Source of the DNA: Streptomyces shenzhenensis
Lineage (GTDB): Bacteria > Actinomycetota > Actinomycetes > Streptomycetales > Streptomycetaceae
Assembly (NCBI RefSeq): GCF_021462265.1
Contig: NZ_JAJONF010000017.1
Location: 1 to 64,000, forward strand
DNA: 64,000 nt
Reading direction: 5' to 3'
Shown: positions 41,999 to 51,084 of the stretch, one piece after another
Layout: the number at the start of each line of letters is the position of its first letter
Position numbering within the stretch: position 1 is the stretch's first letter
Notes under the pieces: generated by a model
Databases searched by the model: none
What the model was told of the DNA's origin: nothing
Seen by the model: the letters and a program-made list of their open reading frames with translations, nothing else
Made by a program: the position numbers and the translations under genes

Positions 41999-43984
41999 TC
42001 AGCGGCGCTGCGGCTGCGCCCCCAACCGGTGCAGCCGCAGCGCCAGTTGGATCTCCAGGGCGCGGGCGGGGCTCTGCCAGTCGTCGCCGAGCAGACGGGT
42101 CACCCGCTCCAGCCGCTGGGCCACCGTGTTGACGTGGACGTGCAGTTCGTCCTTCGTACGGGCCGGGCTCATCCCGCAGGCGAAGTACGCGTCGAGAGTC
42201 CGCAGCAGCTGCGTGCCGCGCCGCGTGTCGTACGCGACGACCGGGCCGATGGTGCGGGTGACGAACGCGGCGACGTCCCGTTCACCGGCGAGGAGCAGAC
42301 CGAGGAAGCCGAAGTCCTCGGCGGCGGCGCCGTCTCCGCCCCGGCCGAGGAGGTCCAGCGCGTCCAGGCAGCGGCGGGCCTCGGCGTACGCGACGGCCAC
42401 GGTGTCGGGGCGGGTGGCGAGGTCGGCGACGGGAGCGGAGGCGCCGACGGTCACCGGCTGGTGGACGGCGGTGCCCAGCTGCCGGGCGGTGCGCCGGGCC
42501 AGGCCGGTCGCGGTGCCGCCGGGGCCGAGGGGCAGCAGCAGGACGGTACCGCCGTCACGGGCCGCTGCCAGGCCGTGCCGGGTGGTGGCCAGGTGGGACG
42601 CGGCCGACCACAGCCGGCGGCGTGCTGCCGCCGCCTCTTCGGCGTCCGCCGCCGGGCCGTCCAGGCGGGCGGCGAGCACGACGTGGGTGGCGTCAAGGTC
42701 GGCCTGCAACCGGGCGGCGCGGTCGCTCAGTTGGCGTGGCTCGCGATCACGGGCGTCGAGCAGGTCGTCCAACAGCTCGCCACGCACCCGCTGTTCGGCC
42801 TCGGCGGCGGAGCGACGGGCGAGCAGGAGCAGTGAGGTGACCATCGCGGCGCGCTCCAGGGTGCGCTGGTCGACGGGGTCGAGGCCCGGGTTGCCGCGCA
42901 GCACCAGCGCGCCGAGGAGTTCGCCACCCGCGGCGACCGCGGCGATCCAGTCGTCGCCGTGCCGTACCGCGTGCCCCTCCGTGCGCGACGTCTCCAGCGG
43001 GCGGGGATCGGCGGTGTCGGTGAACTCGACCGTACCGCCGAGGACTTCGGAGACGGCGGCGGCCACGTCATGGACCTGGCCGCCGCGCAGCACGAGTTCG
43101 GCGAGCCGGTCGTGGATCTCCGAGGCACGTTCGATGACGGCGCTGTGGGCCTTGATGATCTCGTTGGCCCGCTCCAGGCCGGTCATGGCCGAACGGGTCT
43201 CGGTGAGCAGGTTCGCCGTGTCGATGGCGGCCGCGGCGAGCGCGGCGAAGGATCCGAGCAGCGCGATCTGCTCCCGTTCGAAGACACGGGCCCGCCGGTC
43301 CGCTGCGAACAGCACCCCGATGACGTGCGGCCCGAGCATGAGCGGGACACCGAGGATGGCGACCAGGCCCTCGTCGCGCACCCCGGCGTCGATGGTGAGC
43401 GTGTGCTGGAAGCGGTCGTCCTTGAAGTAGTCGTCGGTGACGTACGGCCGCGCGGTCAGTGCGACAAGTCCGCCGAGCCCTTCCCCCATGCCGAGCCGCA
43501 GCTGCTGGAAGCGGGCCGCGACCGAGCCCTCGGTGACCCGCATGTAGGTGTCGCCGCGCGCCGGGTCGTTCAGGCTCAGGTACGCGACGTCCGTGCCGAG
43601 CAGGGAACGGGCCCTTTGGACGATGGCCTGGAGCACGGCGTCCACGTCCCGCAGTCCTGCCAGGTCATGGGCGGTCTCGAACAGGGCGGACAGCTCGGCC
43701 TCACGCCGGCGTCTGCCCTCCAGCTCGGTGCGCACCCGCAGCGCGAGGAGTTTGGCCCGCTCCAGGGCGGCGATCCGCTCCGGCGGCCGGTTCTCGGCGC
43801 GGGCGAGCAGCACCGGCTGCTCGTACGCCTCGGCCGAGGCGCCTCTGGCCAGCAGTTCGAGGTACGCCGGCTCGGCGCCCCCCAGCGCTTCGGCGTCCAG
43901 GTCGAGGTCGCCGGCCGCCGCAGCCGGGGCCGGCCGCCTGACGGGCTGCACGTGATCGCGAGACATGGTCACAGGATTCCGCAT
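41999..43984 (-). CDS. GAF-PucR/CdaR-type transcriptional activator
   Basis: About 661-residue regulator. A GAF-like sensor domain lies at about 90-250 (LSALFETAHDLAGLRDVDAV, VRDEGLVAILGVPLML). A middle region is followed by a C-terminal PucR-type HTH (FACGMSPARTKDELHVHVNT, VAQRLERVTRLLG). Such proteins activate catabolic genes. It lies between the symporter and the dehydrogenase gene, convergent with the former. The start is uncertain: ATG 43984 has a GGAG site, ATG 43966 (MSRDHVQ) is an alternative. Confidence 0.83.
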   Translation of the reverse strand: MRNPVTMSRDHVQPVRRPAPAAAAGDLDLDAEALGGAEPAYLELLARGASAEAYEQPVLLARAENRPPERIAALERAKLLALRVRTELEGRRRREAELSALFETAHDLAGLRDVDAVLQAIVQRARSLLGTDVAYLSLNDPARGDTYMRVTEGSVAARFQQLRLGMGEGLGGLVALTARPYVTDDYFKDDRFQHTLTIDAGVRDEGLVAILGVPLMLGPHVIGVLFAADRRARVFEREQIALLGSFAALAAAAIDTANLLTETRSAMTGLERANEIIKAHSAVIERASEIHDRLAELVLRGGQVHDVAAAVSEVLGGTVEFTDTADPRPLETSRTEGHAVRHGDDWIAAVAAGGELLGALVLRGNPGLDPVDQRTLERAAMVTSLLLLARRSAAEAEQRVRGELLDDLLDARDREPRQLSDRAARLQADLDATHVVLAARLDGPAADAEEAAAARRRLWSAASHLATTRHGLAAARDGGTVLLLPLGPGGTATGLARRTARQLGTAVHQPVTVGASAPVADLATRPDTVAVAYAEARRCLDALDLLGRGGDGAAAEDFGFLGLLLAGERDVAAFVTRTIGPVVAYDTRRGTQLLRTLDAYFACGMSPARTKDELHVHVNTVAQRLERVTRLLGDDWQSPARALEIQLALRLHRLGAQPQRR

Positions 43985-44042
43985 CGCCGCTCCGGCCCGT
44001 CGGGCCTGTGGAAAACTCACGGGCCGACGGGTGCCCGGTGTG

Positions 44043-44849
44043 TCAGTGGGCCGTCCAGCCGCCGTCGAGCACCAAAGAGGTGCCCGTGACGAAGGACGCC
44101 TGGGGGGCGCAGAGGTAGGCCACCGCCTCGGCGACCTCCTCCGGTTCGACGAGCCGTTTGACGGCGCTGTCGGTCAGGAGCACCTCGGACAGCACCCGCT
44201 CCTCGGGAATGCCGTGCGCGCGGGCCTGGTCGGCGAGCTGCTTCTCGACCAGTGGAGTGCGCACATAGCCCGGGTTCACACAGTTCGAGGTCACCCCGTG
44301 GGGCGCGCCCTCCAGAGCGGCCGTCTTCGACAGCCCCTCCAGACCGTGTTTGGCGGCCACATAGGCGGATTTGTAGGCCGAGGCACGCAGCCCGTGGACG
44401 GAGGACACGTTCACGATCCGTCCCCAGCCCTGCCGGTACATGTGCGGCAGCGCGCCCCGGATGAGCCGGAACGGTGCCTCCAGCATCACGGTCAGGACGG
44501 TGTGGAAGACGTCCGGCGGGAACTCCTCGATGGGGCGCACCAGCTGGAGGCCCGCGTTGTTGACGAGGACGTCGGTGCCGGCGGCGGCGCGTTCGGCCGC
44601 GTCCAGGTCGGTGAGGTCGAGGACGTACGGTTCCACGGCGCCGCCGCCCGCCGGGCCCGCGGTCCGCCCGGCCAGATCGACGAGTTCGGTCAGCCCCGTC
44701 TCGTCCCGGTCGACGGCTCTGACCCGGGCACCGGCCGCCGCGAGACGCAGGGTGCAGGCGCGGCCGATGCCTCCGGCGGCACCGGTGACGAGGGCGGTGC
44801 GGCCGTGCAGGTCGAGGGCGGGGGCGAGGCGGGTACTGGGCGAACTCAT
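44043..44849 (-). CDS. 3-Hydroxybutyrate dehydrogenase-like SDR
   Basis: 268-residue classical short-chain dehydrogenase with TGAAGGIGRA (22-31), NNAG (97-100), and catalytic S150, Y163 and K167 (YVAAK). The C-terminal region (NPGYVRTPLVEKQL, VLDGGW) matches 3-hydroxybutyrate dehydrogenase, which interconverts 3-hydroxybutyrate and acetoacetate with NAD. It is 58 bases upstream of the PucR-like gene on the same strand. Together with the symporter this suggests uptake and oxidation of 3-hydroxybutyrate. Confidence 0.85.
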   Translation of the reverse strand: MSSPSTRLAPALDLHGRTALVTGAAGGIGRACTLRLAAAGARVRAVDRDETGLTELVDLAGRTAGPAGGGAVEPYVLDLTDLDAAERAAAGTDVLVNNAGLQLVRPIEEFPPDVFHTVLTVMLEAPFRLIRGALPHMYRQGWGRIVNVSSVHGLRASAYKSAYVAAKHGLEGLSKTAALEGAPHGVTSNCVNPGYVRTPLVEKQLADQARAHGIPEERVLSEVLLTDSAVKRLVEPEEVAEAVAYLCAPQASFVTGTSLVLDGGWTAH

Positions 44850-44903
44850 GGGTCGACCCTAGGGGGCACCCATCACCTCCCCCATGGCGTCAGCACACAT
44901 ACT

Positions 44904-45383
44904 TCAGCTGAAAGCCGTAGCGTCGAACCATGTGGGTGCATCCGACATGGCCTGCTTGATCCGGAACACCCCGAACTCGTGCAGCTCCGGCAGGGCGTCC
45001 ACGTCGAACCAGGCCACGTCCAGCGACTCGTCGTCGTTCACGCGGGCCTCGCCGCCGACGGCCCGGCAGCGGAAGGTGATGTCCATGAACTGGCAGACGT
45101 CCGCGTTCGGGTAGGTGACCGGCTCCAGCGCCTGGACGAGGACCACCCGCTCGGCGACACAGCGCACCGCCGTCTCCTCGAAGACCTCCCGCACGGCGCA
45201 GGCCGCGGGCTGCTCCCCCGGCTCCGGAATGCCGCCGATGACCGACCACTTGCGGGTGTCGGTACGGCGGCCCAGCAGCACTCTGCCGTCGTCGTCGAAG
45301 ACGATGGCGGTGATCCCGGGCAGCCAGAGCAACTGGTGGCCCGCGCTGGCCCGGACCGTGCGGATGAAGTCAGGAGTAGCCAT
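44904..45383 (-). CDS. NUDIX hydrolase
   Basis: 159-residue NUDIX hydrolase. The box GGIPEPGEQPAACAVREVFE with the following ETAV (50-73) keeps the metal-binding REVFEE core; the usual final Gly is Ala. It hydrolyses a nucleoside diphosphate-X substrate that cannot be named. It stands alone between the dehydrogenase and lnt genes. Confidence 0.87.
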   Translation of the reverse strand: MATPDFIRTVRASAGHQLLWLPGITAIVFDDDGRVLLGRRTDTRKWSVIGGIPEPGEQPAACAVREVFEETAVRCVAERVVLVQALEPVTYPNADVCQFMDITFRCRAVGGEARVNDDESLDVAWFDVDALPELHEFGVFRIKQAMSDAPTWFDATAFS

Positions 45384-45450
45384 GGGCCGACCCTAACCGC
45401 CCGGTTCCTCGCACCCGGGCGGAACCAGGGGGCGTACAGCGGGTGTACGG

Positions 45451-47064
45451 CTACGCGTCACCGGCGCGCCGGCCGCGCATCCCGGCGCCGATCGCCCAGC
45501 CGGCCCCGCCCGCCGCGACCAGCACCAACGCGATCTCCGGCAGGATGCCGAGACGGGTCGCGGGCGTCTCGGAGGTGCGCAGCGGCACCTTCTGGACCAG
45601 GTAGGCGGGCACGAACATGCCGGTCTTCTGGGTGATCTCCCCGTCCGGCATGATGACCGCGCTGACGCCGCTGGTCACCGGCACGGTGACGGTCCGGCTG
45701 TGCTCGACCGCGCGGATCCGGGACATGGCGAGCTGCTGGTAGGTCATCTCGCTGCGGTCGAAGGTGGCGTTGTTGCTCGGCACGGAGATCATCTCGGCGC
45801 CGTGCGTGACGGTGTCCCGCACGTCCCAGTCGAAGGCGGCCTCGTAGCAGGTGGCGAGGCCGACCTCGGCGCCGTCGATGTCGAACACACCGGGCTTGGT
45901 GCCCCGGCTGAAGTCCTGGCGGACCATGCTGGTCCAGTCCTTGTTGACGGCGCCGACCAGAGTGCGCAGCGGGAGGTACTCGCCGAAGGGCTGGATCTGC
46001 CGTTTGTCGTACGTCGCGGTCGGGCCCTTGACCGGGTCCCACAGGATCTGCTCGTTGAGCAGCTTGCCGTCCCGCTCGACGACCCCGCCGACCGAGATGG
46101 GCACGCCCATCGCCTTGGCGGCCTCGTCGATCACGGCGGCCGCGCCGGCGTCGGCGAACGGATCGACGTCGGAGGAGTTCTCCGGCCACAGCACGAAGTC
46201 GGGCTTGGCGGCTTTGCCCGCCTTGACATCGGCGGCCAGCTTGAGCGTTTCCTTCACGTGGTAGTCGAGAACCGCCTGCCGCTGGGAGGCGAAGTCCAGG
46301 CCCGCGCGCGGCACGTTGCCCTGGATGAGCGCGACGGTGACCGAGCCCTTCTCGGCCTTGTCACTCACCAGCGTCCGCGCGGCGACCGCGCCCGCCACGG
46401 GCACGGCCACACTCAGCAGGGCCGCGGCCGCGGCTCCGCGCCGGATCTCCAGGGTCCGCCGGCCCTCGACGGCCAGTCGCCCCGCCTCGTACAGGCCGAA
46501 CCCGCACAGGACGACGGCGAAACCGAGCACCGGGGTGCCGCCCACCGCGGCGAGCGGCAGGAAGACGCCGTCCGCCTGCCCGAAGGCGATCTTGCCCCAG
46601 GGGAAGCCGCGGAAGGGCACGCGCGCGCGTGCCGCCTCGCCCGCGATCCACAGGGCGGCCGCCCACACCGGCCAGGCCGGCAGCTTGGAGACGGCGGCCA
46701 CGCCCACCCCGACCAGGGCGATGAAGATCGCTTCGATCGCCACCAGCGCCAGCCACGGCCCGGGGCCGACCTCCACGCCCGTCCACACCAGCAGGGGCAG
46801 CAGGAAGCCGAGCCCGAAGAGGTAGCCGAGCCCGAGGGCCGCCTTCCAGGAGCGGCCGCGCAGCACCCATCCGAGTCCGGCGAAGGCGGGCAGGGCCAGC
46901 CACCACAGGGTGCGCGGCGGGAAGCTGATGTACAGCAGCACTCCGCTGAGCGCGGAGGCGGCGGCCGGGACCAGACGGCGAAGCAGCCGGAGGCCGCGTG
47001 CGCGGGGCGCGGGGCGCGACGTGAGCTGGTCCGACTGGTCCACGGAAGTTGCGGTGGCGGTCAC
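45451..47064 (-). CDS. lnt: Apolipoprotein N-acyltransferase
   Basis: 537-residue integral membrane enzyme that N-acylates the Cys of lipoproteins. Six to eight helices lie in the N-terminal half; a nitrilase-like domain follows with the catalytic triad visible as Glu in LWPENSSDVD, Lys in YDKRQIQPFGEYLPLR, and Cys in GLATCYEAAFDWD. A C-terminal helix anchors it. GTG 47064 is chosen over ATG 47115, whose extra residues are Pro/Arg-rich and lack family character. Neither start has a strong ribosome site. Confidence 0.92.
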   Translation of the reverse strand: MTATATSVDQSDQLTSRPAPRARGLRLLRRLVPAAASALSGVLLYISFPPRTLWWLALPAFAGLGWVLRGRSWKAALGLGYLFGLGFLLPLLVWTGVEVGPGPWLALVAIEAIFIALVGVGVAAVSKLPAWPVWAAALWIAGEAARARVPFRGFPWGKIAFGQADGVFLPLAAVGGTPVLGFAVVLCGFGLYEAGRLAVEGRRTLEIRRGAAAAALLSVAVPVAGAVAARTLVSDKAEKGSVTVALIQGNVPRAGLDFASQRQAVLDYHVKETLKLAADVKAGKAAKPDFVLWPENSSDVDPFADAGAAAVIDEAAKAMGVPISVGGVVERDGKLLNEQILWDPVKGPTATYDKRQIQPFGEYLPLRTLVGAVNKDWTSMVRQDFSRGTKPGVFDIDGAEVGLATCYEAAFDWDVRDTVTHGAEMISVPSNNATFDRSEMTYQQLAMSRIRAVEHSRTVTVPVTSGVSAVIMPDGEITQKTGMFVPAYLVQKVPLRTSETPATRLGILPEIALVLVAAGGAGWAIGAGMRGRRAGDA

Positions 47065-47250
47065 TCCGGGAGTGTACGGCGGTTGACCTTGCGGCCGACA
47101 GCGCGGTCTCGGCATGCGTGAATCACACCGTTCCCGCGCAAGTCATCCACAAAAGGGGCATCACCCGGTTACGGTGTGCCGTGGCGGGCGGCGGGGCCCG
47201 CCACAGGTCGGGGGACCGGGGTACGGGGGGCGACGGTGGGGTCTACCGGG

Positions 47251-48279
47251 ATGACGTCCGCTGCCGAGAAGGACACGGACAACGACAGACGAAACGTTTC
47301 TGACGCGCTGGGCGTCGTGGTGCTCGGGGCCTGCGCCGGGTGGCCGCTGGTCTCGTCGATCGGACGCGACGCGCGGCCCGAGGGAGTGCTGCTGGCGGTG
47401 CTCGCGGTGGCCGCGGGCTACGCGGCGGGCCGGATGTCCGGCTCGCTCTTGCCGGTGGCGGCGCCGTGTGCCGGCGCCGTGGCGGGGCTGGGACTCGCGG
47501 TGGCGATGCCCCAAGTGGCTCCGGGCCCGCAGTTCACGACCCCGCTCGGCCATACGGGTGCCGTGGCGGCGCTGCTGGCCCTCGCGACGGGCGCCGCGTG
47601 CTGCGCCGCGTGGGCGACGCCGGTTCCGGCGCTGCGGTTCGGGCTGCGGATGCTGGCCGCCGGGATCGCGGTGGCCGGGGCGGCCATGGGCTCGGCGGCC
47701 GGCTGCGCGGCCAGTGCCGTCGTCCTGCTGTGTTCCCTGGCCGCCGGCCGGATGCGGCGACGGGGGCCGGGCCTCGCCGGGCTGCTCCTGGCGGCCACGC
47801 TGGTGACCGCCACGGTGTGGGGGGTAGCCGCGAACGTCCTGCCCGCCGGGCTCACCTCCGCCCTGCGGGGGCCCCTTCCTGAGCACCGCGTCCAGCTGTG
47901 GCGGGACGCCCTGCGCCTCGCACGCCGGAACACCGCCCTGGGCGTCGGCCCGGGGCGCCTCGGCGAGCTGAGCGGCAGCGCGCCCGAGGCCCTGCTGCCC
48001 GACGGCAAACCGCACTCCGCCCCGCTCCAGCAGGCCGCTGAACAGGGCCTGTTCGGTGTCCTGCTGCTGGCCACGGCGTTCTGCTGGATCCTCTACGCCC
48101 TGTGGCGGTCGCCCCGCTCCACGCCGGTCACCCTCACGGCGGGCGCGGCACTCACCGCCCTGGCCGCGATCGCCGCGGTCGGCGACGCGCTCAGCTTCAC
48201 GACGGTGTCGGCGGGCGCGGGCCTGCTCGCGGGCCTGGCGACGGCACATCCATGGGGGGCGGGGGTACCGGGCAGTTGA
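47251..48279 (+). CDS. O-antigen-ligase-like membrane protein
   Basis: 342-residue polytopic protein with about nine hydrophobic segments. Near residue 210 it has HRVQLWRDALRLARRNTALG, then VGPGRLGELS and LQQAAEQGLFGVLLLATAF, resembling the conserved loop of O-antigen ligase/Wzy-type proteins. It may act on polyprenyl-linked glycans, or be a distant homologue. ATG 47251 is used; the preceding in-frame sequence is shadow. Divergent from lnt. Confidence 0.72.
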   Translation: MTSAAEKDTDNDRRNVSDALGVVVLGACAGWPLVSSIGRDARPEGVLLAVLAVAAGYAAGRMSGSLLPVAAPCAGAVAGLGLAVAMPQVAPGPQFTTPLGHTGAVAALLALATGAACCAAWATPVPALRFGLRMLAAGIAVAGAAMGSAAGCAASAVVLLCSLAAGRMRRRGPGLAGLLLAATLVTATVWGVAANVLPAGLTSALRGPLPEHRVQLWRDALRLARRNTALGVGPGRLGELSGSAPEALLPDGKPHSAPLQQAAEQGLFGVLLLATAFCWILYALWRSPRSTPVTLTAGAALTALAAIAAVGDALSFTTVSAGAGLLAGLATAHPWGAGVPGS

Positions 48280-48395
48280 GCCGTACGGCTCTATGGCCCT
48301 GGCACATGTGGCTCACCCCCATAGGGGCACGGCCACATGCGGCCTGGCCACATGTGCGCCAGCCATGGGTGCTCCAGCCCCGCCTGCGGCCTGCG
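48280..48395. terminator. Convergent gap with CACATGTG inverted repeats
   Basis: GGCACATGTGGC (48301-48312) and GCCACATGTGCG (48347-48358) are inverted copies with 11 of 12 matching; a third CCACATGC lies between at 48333. They could fold as a bidirectional terminator for the convergent genes. Confidence 0.4.
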
Positions 48396-48956
48396 TCAAT
48401 GCGCCGCCGTACCCGGTGTGATCGTCCGCAGGCGCTCCCTGATGACACGCACGGCGGACTCGGCGTTGTCCACGGTGATCGTGAAGGTATGGCCGTCCCA
48501 CAGACGCAGGACGATGCCCTCGCCACGGCGGACGACGACGGCCGTGCCCTTCTCGGGGCGCCAGCGGTAGCCCCAGCCGCCCCAGTGGCGCGGGGTGATC
48601 TGCGGGGAGAAGTCGGCGCCGACCACATGGGAGAGCGGAATACGACGGCGCGGTACTCCTATATGACCGCAGCGGATTTCGAGGCACTCCCCGTCGAGCT
48701 TCAGGTCGACGTGCACGAAGGCGAGGGTGCCGAAGAGGACCAGCAGTCCGGCCGCGATGCAGCCCACGACCGACATCACCAGCGGGGCGGCCCCCGATGA
48801 CCAGGCGGAGTCCACGGCCAGTTCGATACCGAGCGCCATGCAGGCCGCGCCCACCAGCGCCAGCAGCCACTGGACCCGGTTCGTGGCGCGCCCGGTCCAG
48901 ACATCCGGGTGCGAGGCGTCCTTGTCGGGAGAGAGGTCGCGGGGTTGGTCCCTCAT
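48396..48956 (-). CDS. Membrane protein with PH-like domain
   Basis: 186-residue protein with two hydrophobic helices (about 29-46 and 56-80) followed by a beta-rich C-terminal domain (LKLDGECLEIRCGHI, RIPLSHVVGADFSP, GIVLRLWDGHTFTITVD). The layout matches small actinobacterial membrane proteins with a bacterial PH-like domain. Function unknown. ATG 48956 is at the frame start. Confidence 0.75.
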   Translation of the reverse strand: MRDQPRDLSPDKDASHPDVWTGRATNRVQWLLALVGAACMALGIELAVDSAWSSGAAPLVMSVVGCIAAGLLVLFGTLAFVHVDLKLDGECLEIRCGHIGVPRRRIPLSHVVGADFSPQITPRHWGGWGYRWRPEKGTAVVVRRGEGIVLRLWDGHTFTITVDNAESAVRVIRERLRTITPGTAAH

Positions 48957-49043
48957 GGCTACGAGATTACTCAGGTTTCGCTGCGCGGGTACCGCGTCGC
49001 GCAGGGTGACTGCTCACATCGGCGGTACAGCCGACCCCCAGGG

Positions 49044-49835
49044 TCACTGGGACGCGGCAGGACTGGCCGCGCGCAGCAGTCGGGCCTCGGCGTAACTGAG
49101 CGCGGCCTCGGGCAGCTCGCCCTCCCGGCTGTTGAGCAGTACCGTCACCGTGCCGGTGGCCGGTGCGTCGGGGGCCGGCCGCGCGCCGATCCGGCGCAGC
49201 GCCTGGGCGGCCACCGCGCCGGCTGAGCCGTGCAGGGCGAGCGGGGCGGCGCCGGGGCGCTGGACGGCGGCGCGGATACGTTCCGCCAGGAGTTCGTAAT
49301 GGGTGCAGCCCAGGACGACGGTCGTCACGTCGTCCGGCGTGAGCTGGGCCGCCGCGGCCACGGCGGCGTCGATGGCGGCCTGGTCGGCGTGCTCGACGGC
49401 CTCGGCCAGCCCCCAGCAGGGCACCTCGGCGACCGGCACGCCGCCGGCGAACTGCTCGATGAGGCCCCGCTGGTAGGCGCTGCCCGTGGTGGCGGGGGTC
49501 GCCCAGATCGCGACGGGGCCGCCGGCGGCGGCGGCCGGCTTGATCGCCGGTACCGTGCCGATGACCGGGATGCCGGGTTCCAGGCGCGCGCGCAGCGCGG
49601 GCAGGGAGTGCACGGTCGCCGTGTTGCAGCCGATGATCAGCGCGTCGGGCCGGCGGGCGGCGGCGGCCTCGGCGACGGCCATGGCGCGCTCGGTGACGCC
49701 CTCGGGGGTACGCGGTCCCCAGGGCATGCCCGCGGGGTCGAAGGAGAGGACGAGATCGGCGTCGGGGCGCAGCCGCCGTACCGCTGCGGTGGCCGCCAGC
49801 AGGCCGATGCCGGAGTCGATGAGCGCGATCTTCAC
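49044..49835 (-). CDS. Glutamate/aspartate racemase-family protein
   Basis: 263-residue racemase-fold protein. The two catalytic cysteines are present, C70 in IIGCNTATV and C177 in VLGCTHYELL, and IDSGIG (6-11) matches the substrate loop. The usual MurI PYG motif is PWG here and the N-terminus differs from typical MurI, so it may be a paralogue rather than the essential glutamate racemase. GTG 49835 lacks a clear ribosome site. Divergent from the HpnB-like gene. Confidence 0.8.
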   Translation of the reverse strand: MKIALIDSGIGLLAATAAVRRLRPDADLVLSFDPAGMPWGPRTPEGVTERAMAVAEAAAARRPDALIIGCNTATVHSLPALRARLEPGIPVIGTVPAIKPAAAAGGPVAIWATPATTGSAYQRGLIEQFAGGVPVAEVPCWGLAEAVEHADQAAIDAAVAAAAQLTPDDVTTVVLGCTHYELLAERIRAAVQRPGAAPLALHGSAGAVAAQALRRIGARPAPDAPATGTVTVLLNSREGELPEAALSYAEARLLRAASPAASQ

Positions 49836-49874
49836 CCGGCCACGATAGACGATGGGCCGTTGGGAGCAGGCCCC

Positions 49875-51071
49875 ATGGGGCAGACTGCGCGGGTGAGCGC
49901 CTTCGCGTGGACCGCCGCCGTATCCCTCGCCGCCTGGTTGTGGCTGCTGCTCTGCCAGGGCTTCTTCTGGCGCACCGACGTCCGGCTGCCGCCGCGGCGC
50001 GAGCCCGCCGCGTGGCCGGACGTGTGCGTGGTGGTCCCGGCCCGGGACGAGGCGGACGTCCTGCCCCTGAGTCTGCCGTCGTTGCTGGCGCAGGACTATC
50101 CGGGGCGGGCGGAGGTGTTCCTCGTCGACGACGGCAGTACGGACGGCACGGGGGAGCTGGCCAGGGAGCTGGCCGCGCGCGGCGGCGGGCTGCCGCTGAC
50201 CGTGAGCTCGCCCGGTGGTGAGCCGCCGGCGGGCTGGACGGGCAAGCTGTGGGCGCTGCGGCACGGCATCGCGCTGGCACGCGCGCGTGGCCCCGAGTAC
50301 CTGCTGCTGACGGACGCCGACATCGCGCACGAGCCGGACAGCCTGCGGCTGCTGGTCGCGGCCGCCCGCACCGGTGGCTTCGACGTGGTTTCGCAGATGG
50401 CCCGGCTGCGGGTGGCGAGTCTGTGGGAACGGCTGGTGGTGCCGGCCTTCGTCTACTTCTTCGCCCAGCTGTACCCGTTCCGCAGGATCGGGCGGAGGGG
50501 GTCGCGCACGGCGGCAGCGGCGGGCGGCTGTGTCCTGCTGCGCGCCGACACCGCGGCGAAGGCGCGCGTCCCGGACGCCATCCGGCACGCCGTGATCGAC
50601 GACGTGGCGCTCGCCCGCGCGGTGAAGGGCGGCGGCGGGCACATCTGGCTGGGGCTCGCCGACCGGGTGGACAGCGTGCGCCCGTATCCGCGCCTGCGCG
50701 ACCTGTGGCGGATGGTCTCCCGCAGCGCGTACGCGCAACTGCGGCACAACCCGCTGCTGCTCCTCGGGACGGCCGCCGGTCTGGCGCTGGTGTACCTGGT
50801 GCCGCCGGCGGCGGTGCCGGCCGGGCTGGTCACCGGCGACGCGCCGGCGGTGCTCCTCGGCGTGGCGGCCTGGCTGGTGATGACCGCGACGTACCTGCCG
50901 ATGCTCCGCTATTACCGGCAGCCGCTGTGGCTCGCCCCGCTGCTGCCGTTCACCGCGTTCCTCTATCTCCTCATGACGGTCGACTCGGCGGTGCAGCACT
51001 ACCGGGGGCGCGGCGCGGCCTGGAAGGGCCGCACGTACACGCGTCCCGGCACGGTCGCCGACGAAGGCTGA
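49875..51071 (+). CDS. HpnB-like hopene-associated glycosyltransferase
   Basis: 398-residue GT2 glycosyltransferase with an N-terminal helix (about 10-27), catalytic domain (VVVPARDEADVLPLSLPSLL, LVDDGSTDGT, LLLTDADIAH) and two or three C-terminal helices ending in SAVQHYRGRGAAWKGRTY, the terminal motif of HpnB-type proteins. These occur in hopanoid or carotenoid loci, but no such genes are adjacent. ATG 49875 has GGGAG upstream; GTG 49893 is possible. Confidence 0.8.
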   Translation: MGQTARVSAFAWTAAVSLAAWLWLLLCQGFFWRTDVRLPPRREPAAWPDVCVVVPARDEADVLPLSLPSLLAQDYPGRAEVFLVDDGSTDGTGELARELAARGGGLPLTVSSPGGEPPAGWTGKLWALRHGIALARARGPEYLLLTDADIAHEPDSLRLLVAAARTGGFDVVSQMARLRVASLWERLVVPAFVYFFAQLYPFRRIGRRGSRTAAAAGGCVLLRADTAAKARVPDAIRHAVIDDVALARAVKGGGGHIWLGLADRVDSVRPYPRLRDLWRMVSRSAYAQLRHNPLLLLGTAAGLALVYLVPPAAVPAGLVTGDAPAVLLGVAAWLVMTATYLPMLRYYRQPLWLAPLLPFTAFLYLLMTVDSAVQHYRGRGAAWKGRTYTRPGTVADEG

Positions 51072-51084
51072 CCGCCCCGTGCGG